From Malachius bipustulatus (taxonomy: Eukaryota; Arthropoda; Insecta; Coleoptera; Melyridae), in assembly GCA_910589415.1 (NCBI GenBank), contig OU342631.1, positions 12,834,001-12,898,000 of the forward strand: DNA of 64,000 bases. Reading direction: 5' to 3'. Under the pieces are notes generated by a model. That model did not search any database, was not told where the DNA came from, and saw nothing but the letters and a program-made list of their open reading frames with translations. The position numbers and the translations under genes were made by a program. This document shows, one piece after another, positions 46,798 through 59,869 of this stretch (within the stretch, counting starts at the first letter, position 1; the number at the start of each line of letters is the position of its first letter).

Positions 46798-47163
46798 TAA
46801 AATCCGTTGTGCAGAATGATACATTTCTTCTGTGGAGAATCAGTTCTCCATGCTAAGACCTTTATGTCATAAAAAATTAAAAGACTCAAGTCCGGCGATC
46901 AAGATCAGTTCACAGGTTCATTGTGATCTTAAAACGCTTCTCTGATGAGTGAAGCTATCTAGCTGGCCATATACCTTGCCAAGTAAGTGGGGTCCTTAAA
47001 CCGGGGATCCCCCTCAATTAGGTCCTTTAGATCATCTTGTAAGAAATATAAAAATTTTGACATTCGGCCGTAAATAGTAAAATAACAGGACCAAGCAAAC
47101 CGTTGCCAATAATTATTGCTGCCAACGACTTCATACTAATTACCTTTTTGATTTTTTTACGTA

Positions 47164-47450
47164 AAGCCGGGTACTCACTAGTCACTACGAGGTACTTGGC
47201 AAGTGAATTATTTGGCGAGTTATGTAAAATTAAAATCGTATACGTTTACATCTGCGTGGCAGAGCGGGTAACAGTCTTGAAAACTCTTAGCAAGTAACGA
47301 AGTTTGACTTGGGAGAGTTTACCGACAACGAACGGGAAGTACAAGTAATGGAGTGGCAAGTAAATCTGAGTTGCACGCTCGTCATCATACACACAAGCGG
47401 CACTTGCCAAGTGGGTATGCCAAGTACCGCGTAGTGAGTAGCCAGCTTGT
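47164..47450. mobile_element. MITE-like foldback element
   Basis: The left end CCGGGTACTCACTAGTCACTACGAGGTACTTGGCAAGTG is mirrored on the right. In reverse complement the right end reads GCTGGCTACTCACTACGCGG, then TACTTGGCATACCCACTTGGCAAGTG. This gives about 40 bp of terminal inverted repeat in roughly 285 bp, with no coding capacity. The target duplication is unclear. Confidence 0.65.
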
Positions 47451-47986
47451 TGTTGCAAGTTACTTTGGTGAGTGCTACATAAGTTAAAAGAGCCATCTTT
47501 GCTTCAATTTGACTTGCCCGTTCACAAAATCCTCGGCATGGCACGTTTACGAATTAGGTAATTTTCCGATTTTGCCAATCGATAGCTTTAGAACTGAGAA
47601 ACTCTTTTGATGAAAGTGACAGGTACTAGATGTCAAATAGAAAACAAAAAACGTTTTCAATATCGTGGAGGCAGGAGTTGCAGTTTGATTTAAGATTTTT
47701 GACCAAAAGAGGGATCAAACAAAATCTCTACATTTTCCATTAATTAATTTCAAGGCAAGGACTGTAATTAATTGTTTGATGAAATTATCGAAGAGTAAAG
47801 TGATAAATAAGTAATTTAATTAATGGTTCCCCAAAATTCTATCCCTGTGTCAGATCTTTGTACTGTTGACAAAGATCCGACACCCCGATAATCTTAAATG
47901 ACATGGAGAAGCTGTAGAAATGTTTAAAGTTTATATCCGATTATCTCCAACATTAGTGATGGTAAATTTTAATGAATCGCGGTTAA

Positions 47987-48345
47987 TGTTACATTTTATT
48001 AATACCAAATTATTAATACAACTTTAACATTCTACTTGTCACAATCAGTTCATTTTGTTTTCTAGCTCTCTTCTTTAATCCTTACTCTATGGTACTCCAG
48101 TTTTCATCCACTTCCAAATTACAACTGACTATTAGAGTGCCGATACCTTCTTATATATCCGTTGGACGTGGAGTCCACCGGAAGAACAGTTGAAATGTCT
48201 GGCCGTTTCACGGATGACTCCAGACACAGACGGAATGATCTGTCATGTCACCCGTCACATCCACGCGATCTCCAACATGCGTAGAACGCAGAACAAATCC
48301 AGAATACTTCGTCAGTGTTATGAATATCGAACATAATATTATTTA
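47987..48345 (-). mobile_element. Putative solo LTR
   Basis: On the minus strand a TATA box (GGATATATAAG, near 48165-48155) precedes an initiator-like GTCAGTTG. A polyadenylation AATAAA lies near 48002-47997, with TGTAACA eleven bases later as a possible 3' end. TGTTCGATATTC at 48343 is a possible start. The layout is that of a short LTR, but the flanking bases give no matching target duplication. Confidence 0.35.
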
Positions 48346-48722
48346 CTTTATCAACAGGGAAAAATATGGTAAATATGTGTCACGGCCAGTAGATTAGGAA
48401 AAGGGCGTAACGCAATAAAAAAAACAATTTCAGAAAACTTGAAGCCTGTTTTATATTCACCCTTGACGTGGGGTCGAACGACTAATCTATTCATTTATTT
48501 AAGATCATTTCGAGGCACGTGAAACCTTAAAATGTCTTTTTTAGACGTCTCATTTTGAGACGGGGAAACTGCTTCAACGAGCTGCTTGACTTAAAATCGG
48601 AAATACATGGAACTTCCGGAACCCATAAAGATTTTATTGTTATCATAACGAGAAGTCGGCGAAATATCAGTGAGTGAAATTCTGAAAGCGCTCTTGACGT
48701 TTCGAGAATTTCTGTTCTCGCG

Positions 48723-48850
48723 CATATAAAGCGTGTTCGGCTGGTGTAGAGACCAGTGAAGTTTGAAATTATTAAACATAGTATTATCAGTAGTGATCCT
48801 CAGTAAAAAGGGAACGAGTATCTCTTCCATCACGAGTCATCTTGAAATGG
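48723..48850 (+). promoter_or_regulatory. Possible TATA promoter
   Basis: GCATATAAAGCGTG at 48722-48735 with ACCAGTG about 25 bases on and TCAGT copies further down. The first ATG (48847) opens only 18 codons, but a GTAACT donor follows its third codon, as in insect genes with a tiny first coding exon. No downstream exon was identified. Confidence 0.25.
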
Positions 48851-48956
48851 CAACGGTAACTGTTAAATATCTAAGTAATACCTACCAAGTAACAATTAAG
48901 TAACTCGCAGAAATGGCTGGTGAGAGAGCGCCGAAGAGATCGGGCCCAAAGATATA

Positions 48957-49310
48957 ATGGGATCGGATGTTCGGATGCAGAGCAGGATGATGATTAAACG
49001 CGTGCGGCAAGTAGTAATTGATAACGATGGCTTGTTGGATGAAGTTTATCAGCGCTGGGTGGCTGGTCGATTTAATAATACCTCAAAAGTAAATCACTGT
49101 ATCAGATCTGAGATACCATTATTCAAGTTGAATAAATTACGGCCGGGGAGAGGAGCGCACTCGGGGCAGGAACAAGTGGCCTCCCCCCCCCCCCACCAGC
49201 CACCCCCCGCCGACAGTGTTGTTCAAAGTTTTAATGAATTATCGGGCTGTGACGGACGGGATGGTGCGGCGGAGACTGTTCGTTTTTTGACAGGTTTTCC
49301 GTGTTTCTGA
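48957..49310 (+). other. Unrecognised open frame, 117 codons
   Basis: Starts in good context (ATAATGG) with a basic helical-looking N-terminus (RMMIKRVRQVVIDNDGLLDE), followed by a proline-rich stretch from a poly-C run at 49183-49195. It is GC-rich in the second half. It could be a first coding exon, or simply a chance frame. No domain was recognised. Confidence 0.25.
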
Positions 49311-50639
49311 TTGTTAAAAAAATGTACACTTCAGGAAAAATTGATTTCGTGATTTAAAATTCCGGTAAAAAGTTTCAAGTAAAGTTGAATGAAAAAGTTT
49401 TTAATCAACTTGTTATAATAAGTCGTCCCCTAATAACTAAAACCCAACTTATTTCCTCAATTATAATTTTAAAAATTGATATGACATAATGACATCCATG
49501 AAAAAATTTATGGTTACCTTGAAAGACTATACAGGCGTATTATCACTATTAAGTAGTATACTCGTGATAATAGTTTCTTAAAGTCGGCTCCCCCTCATGT
49601 AGCTTTTTCTCTTCTCGTCTTCCTCGTCCCAGTCGTTACACCTTATAAATAAATCATCGTTATGTATTTACCTCCTTTAGTCCGGACGGAGAAACAGCGC
49701 TTTCCTTTAGAGAGCATAACGTTTCCAGCCTGAGCTAACATCAGATTCAATTATAGCACAACGTCTTTGTATAAATAAATCATCCGACGTGTAGTTTACC
49801 GAAATGTAGTCTAATTTACAATTTATGTCATACGTTAATCTTCGAGGCTCGCAGATCAGATTACGCGCTCCCCTTTGCCGGGGTGTTAGTTTTGATTTGC
49901 CTGCTTGCTGCTCTTCGGGACTAGAATCGAGGACGGGTTGTTGCACGGGAACCTGCCCCTTCTAAGCTGTTAATTTCCAGGAATAAGGAGTGCATCTGAG
50001 CGTTAAACTTTACTAAATCCACCAAGCACGACCCTTTAGTAAGGTAGGTATTAGGAAATAACACCCCAAATAGTACGTAATGACCTGCCTGGAGGGAGGA
50101 TATAATTGTATCTGTCCTGAACTTCAAAGATCAATAAAAGTTTTCTACTAACTTTTTCATTGTGTTAATATTTCGCTAGATATTCACTTTGTTGAATACT
50201 TACGTGACTAAATTAAGACTAATTAACACTCTTCCGACTACTCTTTCTCTAATCTTATCTAACACTCATTATATATCGAATGTCGAGGTCTTAGTTAAGG
50301 ATAATTTATTGTTTATATTTAAACAAGATAACATTTCGCCGTGCTTTTATAATGGTCCTTCAGATTCGAGGTAGCTTTGAAATACATAAGTTGTTATATG
50401 TCAATACCTCTGTTCACTTTCATGAATTCTTAAATTTACTTTTTACCACTTTAGTAAGCCCTTAAAGATCCTTGCCATATCACTGCCAACTGAGATGCTA
50501 AACCTCACAGCATATAGAACTAGAAGAGGTTGCCGTCTCTGGTGGGCGTGAGCTGCCGTCATGGCCGGTTGTTCGGACTGTCATCGGTAGATGTCGCGAG
50601 GTTGCATAGGTCACTGGAATCCATTGCACCGTTTCGTAA
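49311..50639. other. No identifiable gene
   Basis: AT-rich sequence. Frames on both strands at 49707-50374 show no motif. Confidence 0.4.
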
Positions 50640-51540
50640 ATGGATTTTCAATAAGAGCGGGTCGATGTTTAAATGGAATCAAAACAGCTGTGTAAGTGAA
50701 ATATAATATAACATCTGAGTGGTGCAACTTTCAATTAGTCTGCCGCATAGATCCGGCTGAATTTGAGCGATATCCTGGGTTATGTTGACTTTACGGGCAT
50801 CGATCTACTGTGGCCTGTTGGCATAGACCTGCGACTTCAGAAAGCCTCACAAAAAAGTCTAGGGGTGTCAAATCGTAAGATCGTGGTGATTCACATCACC
50901 CCTGATAGAAATAGTCAAACCCTCAAATCGTCCACGCAGAATTTCCATCGTGGCGTCCGCTGTGTGGCACATAGCGCCGTCTTGTTGGAACCACATGTCG
51001 TCCACGTCCGTATCGTTTAATTTGGGCCAAAATAAATCGGTTATCATCCTCATGTAGTGGTCGCCGTTGACGGCGATGGCCTCAGTAATCATCGTTTTCC
51101 AAAAAGTAGGGACCAACGATTCCGCCAGCCCAAAATTCGAACCAAACGGAATTTTTTTGTGAATTCGCCACCTGGTGAACCTCGTATGGGTTAGAGATGG
51201 CCCTCTGTTTATTCCCAGACTTTAAAGCTCCTGGACCAATTGCATCATCTTGTTGGGTGCAGGCCCAAGTCCCCACGCAAAATTCTCCTAGTTGAAGTCT
51301 TGCGAAATGCCAAGTTCTTGTGCACGTCGAGGAATTTACTTCCTCGGGCTCTCCTGCACACAACGACCATGTTCTCGAACGATTTGTAGTTTTTTTGTCT
51401 AGACCGTTCTTGGTTGATTGCTTACCGAACCAGTCGTCACGAATTTGGCCACCAAACGTTGGCGAGTAGACTTTGAAGGACCATATCGAAACCTTATCAG
51501 GTCCTTAAACCTTAAACCAGACTATACCGTTTAATTATTT
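50640..51540 (-). pseudogene. Mariner-like transposase, degraded
   Basis: Minus-strand pieces run in order from a helix-turn-helix region (VAKFVTTGSVSNQ, about 51460-51420), through FEFWAGGIVGPYFLENDD (51135-51085) and AIAVNGDHYMRMITDLFWPK, to DVDDMWFQQDGAMCHTADAT (51015-50955) with the second catalytic aspartate region QDGA. A C-terminal FLKSQVYANRP-like piece follows near 50830. A frameshift near 51100 splits the two longest frames, and the third catalytic motif is lost around 50870. Terminal repeats were not found. Confidence 0.85.
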
Positions 51541-54014
51541 AATAATATTCAACTTTTTTTTTAATTGTTTATTTCGAGGAAGCATGTGAGATGGGACACG
51601 TACCCATAGTTACCATAATTATTTTATAACTTGGGGCTCATTGAGATTCATCTTATTATTTTGGGTATGAACTAAAGGGGATTACAATTGCTTGTATTTT
51701 ATTCTAATCGCTATGCATTAATCGAGACTTTCCACATTTTACAATAATACCAGGGAGGGCTTGGCACCAACACCACACATGGATCGAACCAATTATTCTT
51801 GAAGCACTTACAGGGGGAAGGGGGGGGCTCCTGAGACACACGTTACGTACATCCAATCTTTTATTGTTTGATAACTTTGATCATTTATTAATAATTATTA
51901 TTATCGTTAAACGTGAATAACATGCGTCCTAAATTTAAATGGATCCTGGGATAAGTAATTCATTTGGAGATTTTGATCATTAATAATTATTTAATTTAAT
52001 TATTGTTTTAAATGCTCATAAAACATGCGCATTGATATTTTATTCAAATGATCCGTCTATCTACAGTTGTTATTTGTTAAATAAACTTTTTGTTAATTAA
52101 TTAAAACAACGACGTTTCTACGGGATGAAATAATAACTGTTGCTCCTTTTGCCCTCTTGACTAATCTTGAACATGATACCTAAAATAAGTTTCTCGTTGC
52201 AGAAACTTCATCTTCATAGAATACGTGCCCCACTTAAACGGCTATAGTGCTAGCGAAGTAACGCATAGCTCTGGTCCTTCTCGGCAATTATTGTACATTT
52301 GGGACTACTCGCCCTTTCCTCCTGACAGGATAATGTTCACTTCTCCATGCTCCAACCGCACTATAAAGGACAATAAATGTTTTTGCCAGTTAAATTTTAC
52401 TACCACTACCACCTACCACTACCAAGACCGTCTAGCCTTTCGAAGTGAGTTTTGTTAACTCTGATGATTATTATATTTAATAGAAGCTCGGGATTTCGTT
52501 TGAAGTTAAGGATGCATATATTTAGGAATAATTTATTATTCGTGAATTAAGTGTCTCTCTCATTCGTCATTCGAGAGTTAAGGAGTAAAATTTCTTAAAA
52601 CTCAACCAAGGAAAGTAATGCAATTAGCCGCCCCCTTGAGCTGTACCAGAAATTTATGGCGTTTAGCGAGTCTGATTATTATTTTTGTACCTTGTTTCCT
52701 CTTTGCTCGAGTCGAGTTTAAAACAGAGGGGATTTATAGTAATGTTGTTCTTTAGAAGACATTTCTTATTTGAATACAATTTTCCGCTTCTCGGACCGTT
52801 CAACATCACCATTCCAGAAGATTATTCGATTAGAGACTCGACTCAACTCAACGCAACTCATTTTCAATAGGGAACACACAACGCCATCATAACTTCCTCG
52901 ATTAACGTACGTCATAAACGTCTTATGTTGAGGCTCAATTGGTTAAGCGGGAGTAAAATATAACACAATTAAGAAGCCACCCTTTTATATAAAATATATA
53001 TTTACCCCTGGCAGCCACTTCGGGATCTGACCGGACTTTTTGATCACGCCGTAAACTTTCAATATATATGGTAGGTTCTAGAAGAGCTTTTAATTAAAAA
53101 GGAAAGCATTATGAGGGGTAATTTAACAGCAAACCAAGGACTTCCTCTAAGGATACCAACCTACTTATAAATATCTCTCATGCATGCAAGGGATCCTTTG
53201 ATAAAATAAATAATAAAGAAGTGTTGTTAATTAAATGAAGTGTGACACGAAGAAGAAGAAGAACAAGTAAATCACGATAATTATTTTTTTAATTATCGCG
53301 ACACCTACTACTGCAAACGTAAATGGCTCGTCGACACCCGGAGCGCTCGAAATGAAAACCAGTTGGAAACTAACAACACCCTGACAAGTACAAAAACTTG
53401 AACGCACTTTGACGTGCGATGAATGGAAAAAGAAAACGGCGAAAAATAAAAATAAAAGCACCTCCCGCACAGCACACCAATCCAGCGGAACAGATCGCGG
53501 GCTGCGGATTCTTTCTTATTCTTATTATTCAATAGCCGTCTGTCTAAGTCACTTCCAGATCCGATCGTTGATTCACTTCACTTTTCAATGAAAGGGAGTT
53601 TCCATTTCTTCCCCGCATTGTATTATTGTGCATCGGGTAATAATAATTTGTTTCGCATTGATCCGGAATTTCCGCGCTTCCTCCCATTCCGGCAACTAAG
53701 CCGGGATTCTTTTTTGTCAGAAACTCGCCGAGTGGGTAATTGGTTAATTTCGCAACCACGTGATTACTCGCTGCTCACTCAATACGGCTCGTTATAGCGT
53801 CTAATGTGAATGCTCTCTAATTTCGCTACAACATGGCTAATGAAGCTTCCAATAAAGCTCCACTTTAAGCCTCATTTGCTCCTTGAATTCTCCTGGTTTT
53901 CCTTTCATCTTTTCTCATCTTCGTAGATTTTAAGAAACAAAAGGGTCATCTACCTTTATTAATACCAGAATCAATTTTTTCATCAAGAAAAGTAGTAGAA
54001 TTGCCCTCTTATAT
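51541..54014. other. No identifiable gene
   Basis: Frames at 52225-52458, 52685-52870 and 53231-53797 lack recognisable domains. A (GAA)n-like purine patch occurs near 53250. Confidence 0.4.
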
Positions 54015-56540
54015 TGAAATGACCCAGATTGCCTACACAAAGGTCAACACGCATGCATGTCGTTGATGACCCTAAAGACATTGTGATTTTAATTGTCCCT
54101 TTGTCAATCGTTCAATAGTATATTGTGAAACAAGTGCGGAAAAGAGAAAATTTCTCACGAGTGTGAAATTTCTTTTCCTCACGTGCTTCACACAGTACTT
54201 TTCCTACGACCACAATTTAACAGATTAATTATTTAACAAACTTAACACATAAATTATTTTTTCTGACAATGCTCTGCTTTTATGACCTTTTCTTCAATTT
54301 ATGAAATGTTTATAAGCAGATTCGTATTTTTCTCTCGAAACTACAGGTAGCAAATTCAAAGAACATAAACCTGCTTGTTTTCTGACTTCAGGTGGTGTAT
54401 TTTCTGCTTCAGATTCAGAGGAACAATCCATTATAATGATAGGTACCTAACTAAAGTTTATTTTTTCAGACTACCTACCTACCTAGGTAGGTATTATTTT
54501 CAATAATTCTACCAATGACTTTTTATTATTACTATTATACAGGGTGTCCGGTAAGTACCTCCTAATCTCTCGGGAGCATACAGGGGAGGTCAAAATAAAC
54601 TTAGTCTGTCATAAAAAAAAAATTCCTAAAGTGTCCCCGAACGGAGATATGGAGCCCTAAAAGGGTGCCCCGCAATTTACTTTTTTGGCTCTAACTTTTG
54701 AACCGACCTGTATAATTGGATGGAATTTAAACACTTTATAGAGGCCACAGAGAGCCATCAGGCCATATTAAAGTCGCTGTTTGACGTCGTCAGGGAAGTC
54801 AGGAACGGACTTACCATCATACTTGTTGAGTCAGAATTTTGACAGGTGTCACTTTACAGAGCTAAAAACTATTTTTTTGAATAGTCTAATACTTCTTCTT
54901 TAAAAAAGGTGCTCTTAATTTATTTCGGTAAAACTGATGGTTTTCGAGAGAAATCGGTTTTTAGGTATGCGAAACACTCAAAATTTACTAATGCTAAACA
55001 CAAACAGCGGTAAAAATGAGGTTCTTGTTGATAAACCTACCTACATAATGGATTGCTATTGACGGAACTTGATCAAAATTCGCATAAAAGTCGATTTATC
55101 TTGAGAACCGCTAGTTTTATCGAAATAAATTAAGAGTACCTTTTGTGAAGATGAACGACCAGCGTATTGAAAAAATAAGTTTTCAGCTCTTTAAAATGAC
55201 ACCTGTCAAAACTTTGATACAATGAGTGTGGTGGTAAGTCTGTTCCTGACTTCCTTTAGGACGTCAAACATCCACTCTGATATGGCTTAATGAGACTCTA
55301 TGGCCTCTATAAAAAAAATAAAATTTCATCAAATTATACAGGTCGGTTCAAAAGTTAGAGCCAAAAAAGTAAATCTTAGGGTACCATTTTGGGGCTCTGT
55401 ATCTCCGTTTAGGGACACTTTAGGAATTTTTTTTTTATGACAGACTAGGTTTATTTTGACCTCCCCTGTATGCTCCCGAGAGATTAGGAGGTACTTACCG
55501 GACACCCTGTATACTGTAAAATCATTGAATTCTACTGACAATATTATTATTATTTATTATGAGACTCCGTATAAACTAAAAATAAGTGACGTGAGCGTGG
55601 AGACGTGGTAGACAATAACAACGATTTAAGAGAGGTTAGTATATCATTGATATGCAACTTCTACACAACGCAGGCGCTGTGCGTCGTCGATGGAAGTTAG
55701 TAGAGGTGTGCGAGTTATTTTCACGATCACGTTCGTGAATTTGATTTGAACGCTACGAATGCTGTTATTAGCGATCAACTCGTAAATTTTAATAATTACT
55801 GCCACAAGAGAATAATGAGTATATTTTATAGTCTTGTCGGGTTCTATGTTATCCCATTTGTGTTTATTTTATTACCTTGAAGCTTTAAATGAATAGTTAT
55901 TCCATTAACAATAAATAACAGTTGAGTTCTCAGTTACCGCCCATCACTATTGTTTACATTAAAACTGTACGGAAACGATTTTTGGCTATGCGCTATGTCA
56001 CTTTGTCGCACACAGTTTTGGATATGTGAGAAATCTGCTAGTTTGCTCACAAAAAACGATGCGCAAAGTAGTGTTTTGTATAGTGGTCGTAGGAAAAATT
56101 ATTTAACGCATGCACATTCATAAATAAGGGCTGGAATTTTTATCAGATTTTTACATACCATTGTTCATTTTTACTTTATTTATTACTTATTTATATTATT
56201 TGCTGTATCTCACAATTTCCTAAATCGCTCAGTTTACATCAAGGAACTAATTAATTGAATAACTCGAGATTGGCTAAACGAATTTGATCACAATACATGT
56301 ATATAATTTCTTGAATAATTAACTCCCACATTCCTGTGGGTACATAGGAGGAGTGATTTTAAACGATCTTATTTATTCATATATTTCGCACATGGCTTTT
56401 GTAATAATAGATTAACGGATTATTAACAACTTATTTCTCTTCCAATTTAAGGAAAGGGGGAGGGGGTGGTGTTTTAAAATCAATAACCTTTTATGAATCG
56501 TTCCGAACTGAACTAAACATGTGTTTTTGATGCTTTCACC
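54015..56540 (+). repeat. Dispersed repeat family, interrupted copy
   Basis: The left end (ATTGAAATGACCCAGATTGCC) and right part (56095-56530) match the compact copy at 39.87-40.67 kb. The middle is expanded to about 1.95 kb, half of it made up by the palindromic element at 54538-55511. The rest (55513-56094) has no counterpart in the other copy. Confidence 0.6.
54538..55511. mobile_element. Near-perfect palindromic element with ACAGGGTGTCC ends
   Basis: The left 430 bases (TACAGGGTGTCCGGTAAGTA, CCTCCTAATCTCTCGGGAGC and so on) are repeated in reverse complement at the right end. The inverted match runs through GGCTCTAACTTTTGAACCGACCTG and on towards a loop of about 110 bases near 55025. The identity of the arms is high. 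There is no open frame of note beyond a shadow at 55329-55541. This is a long-TIR foldback or MITE; TATA occurs at both outer edges. Confidence 0.9.
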
Positions 56541-56689
56541 TATTTTGTTTTAATTTTAAACCACATTGTTTATCTCTATTTATATTATTGTTACAATCCA
56601 TAACTGCATTATTTATTATTCTGTGTGATGAACTGTTTATTTGAACCTTTTTCATTTTATTTTTTAAAATTGAACATAGACGGAATAGA

Positions 56690-57010
56690 GAAACGACGGC
56701 AGGTACGACGATTAACTATGTTTGTGGATCACGCTCGACCAGAGATTAAGATTCGGGGAATACGTGAAAAGCGCAGTTGCAAAGGCCAGGAAAATACTGA
56801 ACACAATGGAAGGGCTCAAGTTTAAGATGGGAGGCCCTAGAACACATAAATGGAGAAAACTGGCCAGCGTGATCCACTCGGTTGCCCTCTATGCGGCCCC
56901 AACTATGAGGCAACGAGATGACAAGATCTCGTCAAGGGTGGGAGATATCAGAAAAGGGGAAATGGACCAAGAAATTAATACCGTATATACAGGAGTGAGT
57001 TGAGAGTAAG
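56690..57010 (+). pseudogene. R1-like non-LTR retrotransposon fragment
   Basis: The frame from 56722 contains LDQRLRFGEYVKSAVAKARK, ILNTMEGLKFKMGGPRTHKW and RKLASVIHSVALYAAPTM, matching the thumb and C-terminal region that follows the polymerase of R1/Jockey elements (usually YLGVxLDxxLxFxxH...). The copy lacks everything upstream. Frames at 57043-57452 may be further decayed C-terminal sequence but I cannot confirm that. Confidence 0.7.
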
Positions 57011-57459
57011 CGGAGAGCGAGGAATGCTGGTACTTTGGAGATTTGGACCGTCAAGAGATGAAACAAAAACAAGAAACCAGTCTAGGTCAAGTATGGCACC
57101 AAAATAATGGTAGACAATACGACAACCTAATCCCTTTTATGCTCGAGGATCAGGATAACTGGAAAATACCAGGGACAGCATTTCTCGGAACAATAAGTGT
57201 AGAGAACCAGGTCAAAAGTTCCCTAGTGAGGTACGTCATACCGTGACATTAGTACCGATATGGGCGGTAGCAGGGATGGGGTCTGGTAGAAAAGAATCAC
57301 GCCAGAGTGTTCATGATGGCGAGTTCGTTCTTCTGATTACCGGTACCAAATTACCAGAAGTATTTTTACCCAATAAAACCCCTCAGACAGTGCTGCTATA
57401 TGTTTGGATTGTAAGGAAACAAGAAAAAAAAACCTGCAACAATTATTATTAATGAAAGT

Positions 57460-58630
57460 TTGATCTTCCATTCAAACACGTTCATCATCAAGAGACAAGT
57501 TCACAACAGCATGAAAAAGGAAACAAATTTAAAAGATGATCTGGAACTACTCTAACTTTATAAAAAATATCAATCCAAATAACAGCTGAAGCAACAAAGC
57601 GACCTAGCATCCATTTCACCACGAAACGCTCAGACTATAATAAGACTTCCTACTGTCTTATTTCTCTATAATCTCTAGGATAAACCTTTCTCGTCTTTTC
57701 CTAAAACCAAGTACACGGCATTGCCTCGATCGTTCCTTGCAGATCGAGACCGCGATAGCCGCGATTTAAAAATTACTCGACGAAGACAAAACGGGATGCA
57801 AACGGGAAAGACGTCGTCGACTTAGTAATGTATTGCAGACAAAGATCGTGCTCTTAGTGTCGAGCCGGGAACGGTTGCGAAATTAGAATTCCCCGCTCCG
57901 CTTCCGCAAAACTTCAATTTTCAAATAACACCCCCGTCGGGCTTCTCGCTCCGCCCGACTCGTCCGAGCGCCGCAATTAACATATCTATGGCGCCCTCGA
58001 CTTTACTGCGACGACGTATGTAAATTGTATTCAACGAGAGACGTTTCACAAGTTCGACTTTGAATATTTTATAAGAGATTTGATAGTGTTAGGTACTGTT
58101 AGTGTTCGGGGATATCGGTTCGCGCCCAATCGTGGTGAAGCGCTGATGTAGGATGACGTTTTAGTTTAATGTCAAAACGGACATTTTATAGAGGTATGAA
58201 GCTCCGAATACAAACGAGCCAATTACCAGTTTAAGCTTCGTTTGATTCGCAGTCTTTGTATCGAAATCATCAAAGGCAGTTTCATGAAAACGTTCTTGTA
58301 CCGATATCAGTTTGTAATAATTGATTTTATTTATTTGAAGTATGAGGACTGCACGAGCTCACTTTGATGTAGATACATGTAGGTACATGATATTATATAT
58401 TTTTATATATTTAAAAAAAGGTAGCCTGGACGATTGCTCATGTTTGAAAAGGTTCTAAAGCGTTTTTAAAACCATTCAGTCACTCATCTGACGAACGTTT
58501 GCATTCGTTTGCATTGCCGGAGAGATATCATCATATGTGGAAGCCAGATCTGAGTGGACAGTTCTTGCTCTCACGCGTGAAAAAGTTTGAATAAATGCAT
58601 CGTTTAATCTTTATTAAATTTATTCTATTA
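57460..58630. other. No identifiable gene
   Basis: GC-richer block at 57720-58010 within AT-rich sequence. No exon or motif was recognised. Confidence 0.4.
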
Positions 58631-58639
58631 AAAACAAGA

Positions 58640-59170
58640 AATTTTTGAGCTGTATTTTGAGTATGAGTTAACTTTATTAATCCTTCATGGGTCTCTTGAG
58701 GTTGAGGAACAAGAAAAAGTCGCAAGAAGCAAGGTCAGGTGAGTAGGTGAGTGGAGATAAACAGCGATCAAGTGTTTGGCCAAAAACTCACGAGAATGGG
58801 CTGGTGCGTTGTCGTGAAAGCCATTCGCCACTCTTCCACATTTCTGACCTTTTAATAGTCAAAAATCGTTCAAAGATCCCACTGATATCCTACAACACTC
58901 CACAACAAGCTCCCTGATGGTCAGACGTCGATGACGTCAATTTAACCGCAATAAGGTTTTGTTTTATCGACGGAGGGGGGGGGGGGAGATGGAGATCGAC
59001 AGTTGAAGTGGAAGGACGTCCAGGACGCTCATCCTCTTCAATCGACTGTCGACCACCCTTAAAACGTTAATGTCACTTGGAAAAATTCCATACGCTTCAT
59101 AGCAACATCACCGTAAACTACCTATGTTGAGCATAGTAAATGTCGCTGAAATTCCAAGTTTATCACAAAA
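58640..59170 (-). mobile_element. Mariner-like element with internal deletion
   Basis: Minus-strand frames run from an N-terminal FCDKLGISAT-like piece and RQSIEEDERPGRPSTSTV (about 59060-58995), through a helix-turn-helix part (RRLTIRELVVECCRISVGS, about 58920-58870), directly into FHDNAPAHS (about 58830-58800) and SPLTYSPDLASCDFFLF (about 58755-58700). The middle of the transposase, including the first catalytic aspartate, is absent. The junction is in mid-protein, the usual origin of deletion-derivative mariners. A run of about 12 G at 58975-58987 is a plus-strand mononucleotide expansion within it. It belongs to the same family as the remnant at 19.7-20.3 kb. Confidence 0.75.
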
Positions 59171-59235
59171 TTTACATCAAAAAGTCACTCATTCTGAAAT
59201 CCGACAAACGTTAGAATCGCCGTGGTACTCAGCAA

Positions 59236-59763
59236 ATGAAGATATCTGAAATCGGAAAACGACATTTCCTTCGGCTGATCTGTACAAACGTAGCGACACC
59301 AAGCGGGTTCCTCTGGAACCAACTGATGCCGCGAAATTCAAACAGTCGGAGTATTTTCTTGACAAACCGGAAAAAAAAAATTTCTGCATACTGTTTACTA
59401 CCTGAATTCAATCAATTTAAATCTTACTTTCTGGTTTCCTGGTTTTATACACCTCCTACTTTGTTCTTCTCGAGTCTTCGAGGCAACGCCACCGGGAGCG
59501 CTCAAATTCTAGAAGTGTTCTTGTGTAGTAAAAATACCCAAACTACCGATTCATCAGGGGCAATGATGACAATGCTTTATCGGTGCGCTGAAGCCGTGAC
59601 TCACCTATTTTCGCGTTGTGTCTGGTTGTTCCAGTCTGCTCACGCTTGGGCTTGTTTTTTTGATGTAGGTACTCAATACCGCAGCGAGGTAATTAAAGAC
59701 AATGGATTTCAGGAGAATCGCTTGTTACATGATCGAAACAAAATAATGAAAATGAAGCTCTAG
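59236..59763 (+). other. Unrecognised open frame, 175 codons
   Basis: It is the longest plus-strand frame in this part. It has no signal peptide or domain that I recognise, and composition does not differ from its surroundings. Its start overlaps the region beside the mariner remnant. It is most likely a chance frame, possibly transposon-derived. Confidence 0.15.
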
Positions 59764-59869
59764 TAGAACAGAAACTGAATATTGAACTATGTTCATGTTC
59801 AAGTCGTTATTTAATAGTTTATACTCAATTATTGTTTAATAAAGAATAAGGTTGTCTATTAATTATTAA

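Noticed and set aside
59236..59763. 175-codon frame as a genuine gene
   Set aside because: No signal peptide, domain, splice-linked exon or composition shift; kept only as a low-confidence entry.
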